From Cruorifilaria tuberocauda (Eukaryota > Nematoda > Chromadorea > Rhabditida > Onchocercidae), in assembly GCA_013365365.1 (NCBI GenBank), contig JABVXU010000009.1, forward strand, positions 451,198 through 515,197: DNA of 64,000 bases, given 5' to 3'. A program made the position numbers and the translations under genes. The notes under the pieces are model-generated. The model worked only from the letters and a program-made list of their open reading frames with translations, was not told the origin of the DNA and made no database searches. Shown piece after piece: positions 50,501-61,830 of this stretch; positions within the stretch are counted from its first letter, which is position 1, and each line of letters opens with the position of its first letter.

Positions 50501-53500
50501 TTACTTTTCAAAATTATCACTTTGCTAATCACCAGATTTAAAAATATCCCTTCCTAAAAATATTATTCTTCTTAATAATTCTTAAAACATCAAACTGGGC
50601 TAAAGAAAAAACAATAGGCGAGGGAAAATTTTGAATTACGAAAAATTTCCGAAAACAAAAGAGAACCTTTTAGCACTATCAACACAAACTTTTAATTTTA
50701 TTTACATTTTGTTTCAGAATTCTCAAACGAATATTTTCCCATGCTTTTTTCCTTTCTGTACTTAAAGACTATGCTCCAACAGGTATGATATCTCTGACTG
50801 TCATAATCTTCGCTCTTATTTTTATTCGTATTGTAATGTCAGAAACTAGTTATCATTGTTAACGTTCATTTTTTAAACTTATCATCAAATAAACAGTAAC
50901 TGATTTGCAATATGGATGACATAACCAAAGTATGTTTGTTTAATATAATATATATTAAATATGGACATTTTTATCTTTATACATTGGTCTGTTAATCAAT
51001 TCATCAATTTCAATTTAGTTCACCTGGAATGTATGCGGTTAACATTTAAGAAAGTTGAAGTAACATTATAACAAGTATTGAAGCATGTTTTGAATGCCTT
51101 ATGTTAGCTTTACTTGAGAACTATCTTCAATCATCTTCACGCATGAAGCGATATTCAGGTTTCACGACGACGCTTCAATCCGTAATATCCAAACTTATGA
51201 CTTAGTTTCCTTGAAAGTTTCAACATATCATAAAAAGACTTACTAATAATTACCATTACATTGAGAGAATAATCACAAAATTATAGAATTGTTCAACTAA
51301 CAACAATAACTATCAAATGATGATCAATTACAGTAAATGAAAAGCCTAATTACAAAGATGCTTTAATTACTACTCAACTAGAACAGATTTCACTTGAAAT
51401 ACTATTTTCTTCGACGTTTTTCGAAAGTATTTTCGAAACTTTTTCATATAAAATGGAGAAAAAGAAAAATAACTGAATAAAAATGAAAGTGAAAGCTCAT
51501 TTGATTAAAATAATTTTAAGGAATTACAAAGAATGAATTTTACAAAAATTAAAAAATATTAGTAAAGATTGTTAATTCACCAAACAATCATTTTTAACTC
51601 CTAAAAACTTCATTTTTAAATAATTTATTCACTCATACTCTTTTACTTATTTAATTATTTAAAACAAAAAGATTCTTTTAAATTAAAAAAAGCAAAACTT
51701 CTTTTGAACGGTGAAATGTCAAACGATGCAAGTTGAACGCTTCTTCAATGGATGAAAATTAAAATAAAAAAAAACTAATCGTCTGTCTTTCCTCTTTTCA
51801 TCTTTAATTAAATTAAGCGTTAAAAGTGTGAAGTATGAAAAATGTCCTGGCAGTTTTAGAACTTCAAAAAATCAATAATTTGTTTTAAATTAACATACAT
51901 TTGCAAGTTTGCCTCTTGTCCTTATTACTGATGTTTGCACAATATTAAAAGAAATCAGAATGAACTAATTTACTGAAACTGAAGACTGATCATGCCGTTG
52001 TCTTCTATACTTCAATTTTTCAGTGTGCACCATTATTATTATTATTGAAAGTATGTCAGTTTTGTTTTGCTGATAGATAAGAAGGTTCAAACGGTTTAAA
52101 AGCATGCGTGTCTTTTTCTCTTTTACCTATTTTTCGAATATTTCGTTTTTCAACTACAATCTGCAGTGTTTTTTTAATGAAAGGAAGGATTAATGCTTCT
52201 CTTGGTAGCTACTGAAATCTTCGGAAGAGAAGAGAATAACAGATGAAAGAAGGATGAAGGAAATACAATACAACAGTTAATAACTGAAATGAATTAGACA
52301 AGCAGTTAAACTTGATTGTAAAAAATACAGCTGAATTTCACACATTTCGCAAATAAATTTAGTGCAGTGTTAAATGAGATATCAAACTTCAATTTATGTT
52401 TGAAAAAAACGGGCATTTGTAATCAGACTAAAGCAGTCTATCGGTAGAATTAGTTAGCCAAGTAATATGAGCCAAGAGAGAAGCTAAGCTATCAGATGTT
52501 TGCGGCAGGCACTCCCTACACATTTATTAGACTACAGAAAACCCATTTAAAGATAAGACAAATGTAAGTAGTAAAGTAAACAGAAAGATGTGAACATCCG
52601 GACCACTCGTCTCGCATTCCTCCCTTCTTCCGGCATGACTAATTGTAAGGCTCTGATTAACTCATCATATCAATATCTACCTTCTTGACTCCACCCATCC
52701 TCTTCACTCAACACCTCAAATAATTTCCGTCTGAATAAGTCCAACTGTTGCTTTCTCTATCCCTAATTGCTTGGCTTCCAGACAGGGAGAGAACTAAGTT
52801 TGATTACAATCGGACTGACACTCTTTCCCTTACCTAATATGCTTAGACCGAAGTAATATGTGAAACCATGGTAACAATAGGAGACTCTACTGATTAAAGT
52901 TACCATGGAAAAACTGGTTTCAGGTTCACATTTGAGATGTGAAATATATACCTGATTTTAATCAGTATACCGTATGGAGTATCGTACTCATTCTATTATC
53001 TGAATTCTCCTTCTCCAGGTTATTGCAAATTACTTTTTCGAGCATTGAAAGAAACCGGAAATTTCTTAGAAGGGAAGTGAAAACGAAGAGAATTTGGAAT
53101 TTCTTTTAGCTGTTAAAATTGCAAATTTCGATTAATCGGACAAAATTACATGCACATGAAATTTATATTTACCTAAATAACTTCTATCTAATATTTTTCT
53201 CCTTCTTATCCTTTTTCAGTGTATTCCATCAAGAAAGCTTAATTTTATCTAACGTTCACTTACGATATTAAAAAACGCAGTACTGAATTCTTCATTTCCG
53301 AATAAGTAATGTCAATTAATCCTGTAATAGAAACTTTTTACATATAGAATTTGAAGGTAGACGAAAAACTGACAACAGTTCGTGAAGAAGACAATTCAGG
53401 CATGAATTATTTCAAAAAAATGTTTTAAAAAAATTAATTCCTATAATAATGTATGCCTTTAAATGATAAAGACTTGGTTAATTCCATTTAATTTGATGAA

Positions 53501-56011
53501 ATCATATAAAATTGAATTTTAAAAAATTTCCAAGTGATCAAAAAATCGTTCAAAAAACGTGAAGATGCAAGAATAAATACGAAAATACGCTAAAAAAATT
53601 ATGTAAACAAAAAGTGACGAACTAGAAATAAACTCAAATTATTGCAATTCCTGAAATACGGAAAAACAACTCATCGGATTTCCTTTTCTTACCAGAAAAA
53701 AATCATTGATCATTTGACAATAGAAAAGAAAAGCAAAATGCTATCAAGCGTAAAATTTTATACTGTAAATGTAAGAGAAGAAGAAAATCTGAGAGAATAA
53801 AAATGAAAGACAATAATGTTAACTAATTATCTCTCATTACGGAATCGAACGACCGCCGGATTGAAAAATTATAAACTGAAATAGACTACAACAGAATCTG
53901 AAATAAAACATTTCATTCATGGGCAGTGAGGAAAAAGAATTTTTCTCGATAATAGAGCTTACTGAGAGAGGAAAAGAGGGAGACAAGGCGAGAGAAGACA
54001 GATAATAAAAGAAAATAGCACAGCAATATTTTTCTGATAAAAAGTTCACCAATAAGATCCCAAAAATTTTCCAGTTCAAGTCAACGGAGAGTGCAATATG
54101 AAAGAGAGCTTTGCAGATAATATATTATAAATGAAATATGATAAGGCGCAAAATGGAGCATTTCAATAGAACTTCAAAAGCGAAAACAAAGTCGAAAATT
54201 CTTCGAGGAAAGTATTTTGATAAGCAACTGCAATGCAAACTCAGTGGCAAAATTTTTCAAAACTCAATTTCATTTTGGAATTTTAAGTATTTTTTCATTT
54301 GCTCGGAGATCAGCTTGCTGCTGCACGATTATATTTACTTCAAATTATGTTTCCGGAAAATAAGGAATTTAAATTCAAGAAATATAAATGATCAAATCCT
54401 AAATTGATAATGTGATAATCGATAAAAATGTGTTTAGAACTAAAAATCGATGCAAGAGATATTGTATAAGTAAAAATAATTATGATACAAGAAGAAACAA
54501 AATTAGCAAAATATAATTCTTATAGTATAAATAAGTGAAAAATAGATAATTCCATAATAAGAAATGAAAACTTCAAATAATTTCAAAAAAAAATAAAGGA
54601 AGAAAAAAGCATGACATATAACCGATTGACATTATCCTCCTAAACATTTGAAAGAAAAGAAACTTTTTTTCTGAAGCTACTGTTAAATGTAAGAGAAAAA
54701 TAACTTCATTACTGTGAAGTCATACATACTACAAATCCTTAGTGGAATACAGATTTCGTTTTTAAATAATTCTTGACCTTTTTAAAGCGAAAAGAAGTGA
54801 ACAGTTAATGGACATTAGAAAACAAGCAGTGATTATAAAAAAGATCAAATTTTTATTCGTTTTTTCCAGTGAAATGTTAAGAAGTAAAATACACAAACTG
54901 GATTGTTTAATCGAAATTAAATAAAAGTTGATTTTAAATAGCAATTCATCCACTTTTTTCCTTTTCACTTCTTAATTTCTAAAGTGAACTGAATCTAGAT
55001 TTGAATGCTGCAAAGTCATGAATTAGTCTTCAATCAATTATTTCACAAGTTTCTTGAAGCTTTTTGCTATGCGAATGAGATGATTGATGACAAAAGTGAA
55101 ATTTATTTATTTCATACTTACATTAATATCTTATCTTCCGATGATTAAAACGAATCAATTAATCACTAATGATCCAATGTTTCAAAAAAAATAGCTAAGC
55201 ATATGAAGCAAATTAAATTATTCCTCACCAAAAATCATTGTTTATTGATTTTATTATAATTTATGAGCATCAATTGATGGTAAGACGTTACTAATTTAAT
55301 CGAGTTTTATAATTTCATTGAATTATGAGACGTTTCATATGTTCATTTGATTATTGACTCCAGAAGAATAAATCTAAAATTTCGTAATTTGCGAAAAAAA
55401 TCATTTCTTATTTAGGAGAATTTCGAATATAAAAGACTAATACAGCAACAATAATTTTAAGATTTTGTCGAAAATTTTTAAAATTGAAAAGATAAAATTA
55501 TATAAAAAAAGATATAATAATTCAAGAAGTTTTGAAGCGAAATGCGATAATGATAAATTGGCACAACTGCTTATTTCCATTAGTAACTTGGAGAATTAAA
55601 TTTCTAAAATGTTCAATCTGAGGTGATAAAAGCAGCCAGCTGGCAAGTGCTTAATACCATTTCACAGTTTCAAATTTTTATTTCCTGAGAATGAACTTAT
55701 CTTTGGAAAAATTAAAACGAACTAAAAAACGTAAATAGTAAAAGAAAAATTGAAAAAAGAGAAGATGGCGTCAAATAGAGTGCTCGTTAATTGGTAGCAA
55801 GCATACTTACATTTTGCATTCGTGAAGTACGTCGTGGATGATGCGGCCGATAACTGCTTACAGCATTTACAACACCGGCACGGATTTGCAAGGAAGATGA
55901 AGCGGAGAGAGCTGCTGGTGGCGCAAATGTTAATGGCGGTATGGCACCAGTGTTCAGCGATAATGTTGTATCGTCGCATATTTCGTCGTGACCAAAAACC
56001 GCTGTTTTCAT
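35528..56011 (-). CDS. unc-103: ERG-type voltage-gated potassium channel
   Basis: The ERG (KCNH2-like) channel carries a repolarising K+ current in neurons and muscle. Core exons, minus order: 45051-45025 (alternative start MTLPGNVIK), 44500-44448, 44217-44094, 43666-43544, 43364-43251, 40320-40107, 39810-39622, 39493-39294, 39087-38963, 38755-38628, 38494-38301, 38082-37986, 36457-36388, 36263-36095, 35764-35528. All phases close: 2064 nt, 687 aa. S1 follows [13 protein letters not shown]2-S3 hold [16 protein letters not shown]4 is [20 protein letters not shown]; the pore has SIGFGN (about 257-262); S6 and the C-linker hold [20 protein letters not shown]. The cyclic-nucleotide-binding homology domain spans about 350-490. 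The tail has a short coiled coil ([16 protein letters not shown]) and a Ser/Thr-rich end. Alternative 5' exons at 47.3 kb and 55.8 kb are listed separately. No PAS domain was found in the window. Confidence 0.95.
37830..37862 (-). CDS. Possible 33-nt cassette exon of the ERG channel
   Basis: In the intron between 37986 and 36457, the minus strand has AATGAG followed by 33 nt and then GTACAT, which could act as acceptor and donor. The 33 nt keep phase 1 on both sides and would insert about 11 residues ([11 protein letters not shown]) into the C-terminal region. The acceptor is weak. Coordinates are approximate to a few bases. Confidence 0.2.
40321..43250. other. Large intron of the ERG channel
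   Basis: This 2.9 kb intron separates the S2-S3 exons from the S4 exon. It holds a 20-bp inverted repeat at 40516-40560 and many A/T runs. No exon seen inside. Confidence 0.6.
40516..40560. repeat. Inverted repeat with 20-bp arms and 5-nt loop
   Basis: Arms at 40516-40535 (CAAAATTTTCCTTCATAATT) and 40541-40560 (AATTATAAAGGAAAATTTTG) are complementary at 19 of 20 positions, with loop TATTG. As RNA on either strand this would form a strong short hairpin. It lies in an intron of the ERG channel gene. Confidence 0.75.
45052..47346. other. Intron or promoter region between alternative ERG exons
   Basis: No exon seen. It lies between the short MTLPGNVIK start exon and the 47.3 kb exon. Direct repeats of CATATCAA and related units occur at 47060-47115. 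Confidence 0.4.
47347..47565 (-). CDS. unc-103: Alternative 5' exon of the ERG channel
   Basis: The exon ends at a consensus donor (GTAAGTTC, reading down from 47346) in phase 0, which lets it join directly to the conserved exon at 44500 that begins [13 protein letters not shown]. In that frame the end reads [20 protein letters not shown] then DSMPFAA; it is rich in Ser, Pro, Arg and Gln, like a cytoplasmic N-terminal linker. The frame is open back to about 47570, but no ATG or sure acceptor is found, so the upper limit is approximate. A second open frame over the same DNA (from ATG near 47582) would end in phase 2 and fit the 45051 exon through its upstream codons, so the reading frame is not settled. 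Confidence 0.55.
47566..55810. other. Long intron of the ERG channel locus
   Basis: About 8 kb of AT-rich sequence. I found no convincing exon. Notable items are the complex inverted repeat at 52858-52931 and a less AT-rich patch at 52580-52840. A 99-codon minus frame at 48297-48596 and an 89-codon plus frame at 54138-54407 lack coding character. Confidence 0.45.
52858..52931. promoter_or_regulatory. Inverted repeat with two X-box-like cores
   Basis: The sequence has ACCATGGTAAC at 52865-52875 and GTTACCATGG at 52899-52908, a 10-bp inverted match. It is flanked by ATGTGAA (52858-52864) and TTCACAT (52925-52931). TGAAACC and GGTTTCA also pair (52861-52867, 52916-52922). GTTACCATGG and CCATGGTAAC are half-matches to the RFX/DAF-19 X-box (GTTNCCATGGNAAC), each with one good half. 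A hairpin or transposon-end origin is also possible. Function is inferred only from motif resemblance. Confidence 0.4.
55811..56011 (-). CDS. unc-103: Alternative first coding exon of the ERG channel
   Basis: ATG at 56011 opens a 67-codon frame: [20 protein letters not shown], then a Pro/Ala/Ser-rich stretch, then [16 protein letters not shown]. It ends at a consensus donor GTAAGTAT in phase 0. That phase fits the ERG exon starting at 44500 and the 47.3 kb exon. The patch is clearly less AT-rich than its surroundings and has coding-like codon use. Assignment to this gene rests on strand, phase and position, since ERG N-termini vary. A separate upstream gene cannot be excluded. Confidence 0.6.
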
Positions 56012-59000
56012 GACGACAGCGCCATGCGGATATGCGAATTATTTATTCAGATAACGACAGTCAATGGTAGGAATAGTGATAGCTGTTGGGTGAAATCTTG
56101 AATCCCTCGGTAAAATTTCAATTTTAAATCCGAACACTTCTTCAATTAAACTCTATTCCGATATTAAATTTGTTTATAAAACATCAGCAGTAACAAGCTA
56201 TTTGATGTATTTTAATGACTGGACCAAATTTCAACACTAATAATAATATCTTTACTAAATTGTAATAGAAAAGTAAGGTGATATTATTCCCTCAGATCCT
56301 TTCAATGGAATGCTAGCTGTATGAGTGATATTTTGATCATTCAAATCTTTCGGGTGTATGCTCGTTCGCATATTTAAGTTACATCAAGAATGTATGCGAC
56401 ATTGACAGAATGCACTGATAGTAATAAAACATCATGAATATGTCTTGTAAAAGTAAGGTCAATGATAAGAACGATAATAATAGTAACAGTATTTCTAGTG
56501 AGAGAATAATTAATCAGTTGCAAAAAAAAGAAAAAAACTGTGCATTCAAAGTGTTTTGCAGTTATTTGCAACATTATACATAGTTTTTCCTAGTTTCTTA
56601 TATAGTCCTTTTCCTGCCATTTTTTAGCTTACTTTTTTATTTGTATTGATCTTATTAGTCAAGCAAATTTTAATATTTCCATGTTATTGTGCTTATTGGT
56701 TACACAATTACTTGCAATTCACTAATAGTCTTACATTGTTTTGCTACCGGATAACAGCAATAATAATGTAGATAGCAGAAATAATTTTAGTAACAGTATC
56801 GTAGTAATATTAGGCGACGACGGTATATAAAATAACAGAAATTAGAGTTGAATAAAATTAGCACCAAATTATATTAAGCCGATGATTATTGATCGCATAA
56901 CATATTCATCTTTACGAAGAAAGCGAGTAGAATTATTGAATGTTTCAATTTCTGTTTGGTGTCGAATTTGTCTTCATTCGCTCCTTGCAAGATAACTTTT
57001 TGCGCTTTCTGTGAATAGAATTTGCTATTACAATAATCGAATTGCTGATGCAATGACGCATAAATAGAAGGTATAATAAAAGATAAGAAATAAATTATGA
57101 ATATATTACTTAGTGATAAGATATTGAATAGAGTGAAATCTTTTTATTCGAGCTGAAACTGATAATTAATATAAAAGGAGTATAGAAGGATATTGGAAAC
57201 ACCATAGGCTCAGAAAATGACTATACTTTTTTCGTGTACATTGCAAATATATTGGGTTTAGTTACAAAGAGCTAAGCAATTATTCATTTCAGAAGTTCAA
57301 GAGATCTACATATTCCTTTTCCATCTAAAAAAAGATTAGTGCAAAAATTTGTTTGAAATCTAACACAAATAAATTACCAAAAGATTTTAACAACTGAAAA
57401 ATGTTTAATCCGATTTGATCCTTCATTTTCGTCATTCGTTTATTACCTATAATTAAAATATGGGGAGAATAAACCAGGAAGAAGCTGCCTCATAATTTTA
57501 AAATTAAAACTTATAACATTCTCTCTGAAAATTGTAAACGAGAAAAAGGAAGGAAGGAAAAGTTGGTTTGCTCACACTTTCCTCTTATTACTTAAAAACT
57601 TTCCAAGATAGTTATTATGAAAATGAAAATTGGTTATAGCACTGCCTATGAGGGTTATGAAAAATTAGCAAACTCTATGAGCGATGGAATATTTTGCACA
57701 AATTCCGTTCCATTTCCATTTCCGGTGCATTTTCGCTTATCCTTCCCTTTTTTAATATAAATGAAATATGTGAGTAGGGAAGAGAGGCTTATTTAAGCTT
57801 TTAGTAACTTTATTACTCGCACATCATTTCTCAATTCATCTGGATGAGAGGTTAAATGTAAAATGAGTAAAATGAGAATGGAAATTTGGAATTGTAAAGT
57901 TATTAATAAGATAAGGTTAGAAATGAAAAAGGAATAGATTTTGAAGTGAAATTTTAGGGATAATGAAATGAATAAATGATAAAGAGGAAAAAGACCGCAA
58001 ATACTCTCAAGGAGAGAAAACCTGGAATTTACATATCGTTGGATATTTAAATTATTATCAACAGCACCATAAGCATCTGATTATTTTCACTGCAATACAT
58101 ATTATCCCTCTTCGAAGTACAAAGTGTATTATATCATGAAATCAGTTTAGTCGTTATTAGTTAAGATTATCTGTTATAAAACTGTAGCAAAGAGAGAGGA
58201 AGAAAGAATGAAAAACGATCCGTACGTCACTGATAAATAATAATCTATCTGATCCGATCTGTTCTGTTCCGATACCAAGCATTATAAACAGTATTAATAG
58301 TAGCAATCATTAATTAAACATTTGTTGAAAGCAGAAGAATGGATAAAATAATAGGGCGGAGAAGAGAACGAAAAGGAATGTTTAGGTAAGTTTAAAGTCC
58401 ATCCAATCAATAATCCTTATATCAGTAGCGTACCAATCAATCATTCATTGATGAATACATAGGAAAAGACAGAGAATAGAGAAGGAAGGTGTGATAAGAT
58501 TGGAAGGAAGAAGGAAGAGGTTATAGCTGAAGAAGATTTAAGTAGACTTGCAATGATTACAAAATGTGATAATTTTAAAAATGATAACGCCCAACAACAA
58601 TACACGGTTATCTGATACTGAGTAATAGTGTAGTAATGTAAGTAGCGAATATGAATAGATTTTGGAATTTAGTTAATTACTGTCCATCCGAAACCAATTG
58701 TATGAACTTATCACTCGAAAGTTGTAAGTCATCGATAAATAGCGTATACCACATATTATTATTAACAATTACTCGCAGTTTTTGTTTCTTTTATCAGTGG
58801 CTTGAAATAGTTCAGATACGGAAGAGAATAACACTTTTAGCTTAATTCTCTAGTTAGTAATGTGTTCTAACCAAAGGGACGAGAAATTGGTCAACGACTA
58901 AAAAAGGAAACGGTTATCCTTAAAGCCAAAGCATCGAGTGGAAGGAAAAGAGCTTTGCTTAGTAATGATTCTTTTTTTATTATCGGGGCAAAATGGAAGA

Positions 59001-60256
59001 TCAGTCGAATCCCATTTCAAAGTCATTTCTCAATTTGCTCACTCCTTTCCCATCACATAAAGCTTTTTCTCGTCTCTCCTCCTCTTTCTCTCTCTCTCCT
59101 TCTCAGTACAGAAAGAGAATTAATCTTTAATCCTTTTGATCTATTCCAATAAATTTATACAAAAACGAACTAACTTGACATAAATCGAATGAAATCATTG
59201 ATCAATTGGATGGAATTTTGCTAGTGATCAAAAAGATTAAATTCATATATCTCACATTTCAATTCGATCCATCATCTCGCGATGTGTTCATCAATATTAC
59301 ACAACAAATCCTTCCTCCACTTCTATGACACAAGCTTATCATGTGACAGTTAGATTTTCACTGATAGCACTGATAGGCTTGAGCATCGTCATTCCCGACT
59401 GCATTGTCCTCAGCCAAGCGCATCACGTCATTTCATTTCTTCCGGAATGAATATCAACAACAAAAAAAAAGAAAAAATTTGAATTATTAATCCTAAAAAT
59501 GTGGTTTTTTTTGAGAAAGCTATAGAAGATAGTTGCTGTTAGTACTCGGAATGGATTTTCGAAATGATGCACTTTTTCCATATTATATTTGTAGATGAGA
59601 AGCTTTATTGAATTACTCTTGGCATTCTTTTCCTTCTTTCGATGAATGCATTCTCCTCTTCTCATTCTGATCAACTCCTGGATTTTCCAGCTAATTAACA
59701 AGTTAAAAATACGATGCCAGTTTTGGAAATGAAATAATAAAGTTATCGAATTACTTGCTCATCTGATTGCTCACCTCTACAAAAACGGAACTTCGCCTAA
59801 TTGATTTTATAAGTGTGCAAACTTGAAAGCTTTAGCGATAAAGTTTTAAGTAAAAGAATAAGAAGTAAAAAATTTTGCCTTTGACATTTCCGGCGATGAA
59901 ATTTGATATCTCAAAGTACATCCTAGAGTTAACTTCCCGCTAGTAATTTTCATTTAGAACACCAGAAAGGATGCATTTTTTCGATCTCTTATTTTTAATC
60001 AGTTGTTGCTCCAAGCATTTTTGCTCATATATATACGTACGTGTTGTTACTTGAAAACTAACGATGAATCGATGATATAAATCAGTATTATATCCGATTT
60101 TGATAAGAAAAAAAATACTTTAAATAGCTTTCAAGAAAATTTTCTCACAGTTGACAGTAAAAAAACAAAATTTGCTTGAGAAATTTCCTAACCATCCAAA
60201 AAAGAAAAATCAAAAAATATATTTTAGAAGAAAATCGAAGGAAATATATAACGTTC

Positions 60257-60318
60257 ACGTAATTCATTCTTATATATATATAACGTAATTCATTCTTACT
60301 TATATATATACGTACGTG
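60257..60318. repeat. Short tandem repeat with TA-rich spacers
   Basis: ACGTAATTCATTCTTA occurs at 60257-60272 and 60283-60298, each followed by a TA run; the second run continues into TACGTACGTG (about 60309-60318). A TATATATACGTACGTG element also occurs at about 60028-60043. Confidence 0.6.
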
Positions 60319-61754
60319 CAAATATCTAAATCGATGATAAATTTATTATAAACGTAAATGAATTTGAAATTATATAAAAAATACGAAAATTGAACAAGTA
60401 AACATTAGCCACACTGCGATTACTTTGAAGTTTGTGTTTTACGGAGAAGTCTGTCGGGAAAAGTAGCAATTACCGTTCACTGCCTTGGGATTCAGCCCGA
60501 ATCAATTTCAGAGAAGTTAAGAGTAAATTGTTCTGTACACAAAGGAAAGGATTTTCATTAGAAATCCATTTCAGACTGAACGGGAGAGAGGTATGCTTGG
60601 TTTAAGCTTTACAACACGATCACACAATATTGTGCACTTCTAGTAAGTAATTTCATTTTTAGAGGATAATACGTATCGACAGGTTAAACAAAGTGACGCC
60701 TAAAACATATATATATAAGTTAAGCTTGAAAATAAAGCTAATATCTATCAAAAATAAGGAAGTGAAAATAATACAGAATTAATATAAAGATTATAAATTT
60801 CCAAAAATTTGTTAATTTCTGTAGGAAAAGAATTTTAGAAAAAAAATTGGAAAGTTTTATGTTCACCAAAAATTAAATGAATTTTGAAAAAGAATAAAAG
60901 CTTCCAAAAAATAACATCAATCTCAGATTACATTTCTGAAACTCAACTTGTAAAATTTTTCACGAAAAAAATTAATATCCAATTGAATGTGTCATTTCCC
61001 ATCTTCATAAGAATTATGCTTTTTCAATCTAATGAGAAATTTTGACGAATCTATAATTCCTCTTTTAAATGAAATGCTTCCAACCATCAATACCAATATT
61101 AGAACAATTATGATAAAATAAATTATAAGCTGATATAATTTGTTTTAGATACCATTCTAATTTTACAATACTCAATTCTCAAATTATCATCTCTAGGGAG
61201 AACTTCATTATCTTTTCTCTTATCACTTCTTTCATTCGCTCTTAGTTAGTGTTCATTGTAAGAAAATAAGTTGGAATGATAGGTAGAGAAATTTTTTTTT
61301 AATGGAGCTTTTGCATAATAAAATGTAAATATTTTTTTTAGTTTCAATCTCATATTCAAAAACAATTAGAGAAAATGTCGTCAAATTAATCCATCGAACT
61401 GCTTATGATCGAAATCTCGGAACTTAATTACTGAAATAACGCTGAAGAATTGGAAAATAAGATTAGTATTCTCAGCACTACGATATTATGGTGGTACTTT
61501 CAATTGCATAGAAAACAAGAAATTGCGTAAAAGGATATGAAGTCATTTAAGAAAATGAATTTCACACCTCACAACATTATTCGTTAACATGAATGGAGGT
61601 GTAGCCTAGGACAACTAGGCGTGAAAAAAATTTTTTTGCTTTATGTATATAATATTCAGTGGTTAGCAATATGGGGAAGTTTATAATGAGAAAACATGTT
61701 GAAATCTGATGGATCATTCTAATCATCGTACTTACAATGAAGTTGTCAGACCGA

Positions 61755-61830
61755 TTTTAATATCTCTATTATATTAAAATATTATAATATATATTTTTTA
61801 TATTATATATATTATAATAAATATTAAAAT
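61755..61830. repeat. AT-rich palindromic cluster
   Basis: ATTTTAATAT at 61755-61764 and ATATTAAAAT at 61771-61780 form a perfect inverted repeat with a 6-nt loop. They are followed by further alternating A/T inverted segments to about 61830, ending with another ATATTAAAAT. Confidence 0.55.

Noticed and set aside
54138..54407. 89-codon plus-strand frame
   Set aside because: AT-driven composition (Lys, Phe, Ile, Asn), no splice context, inside a long intron of the opposite strand.
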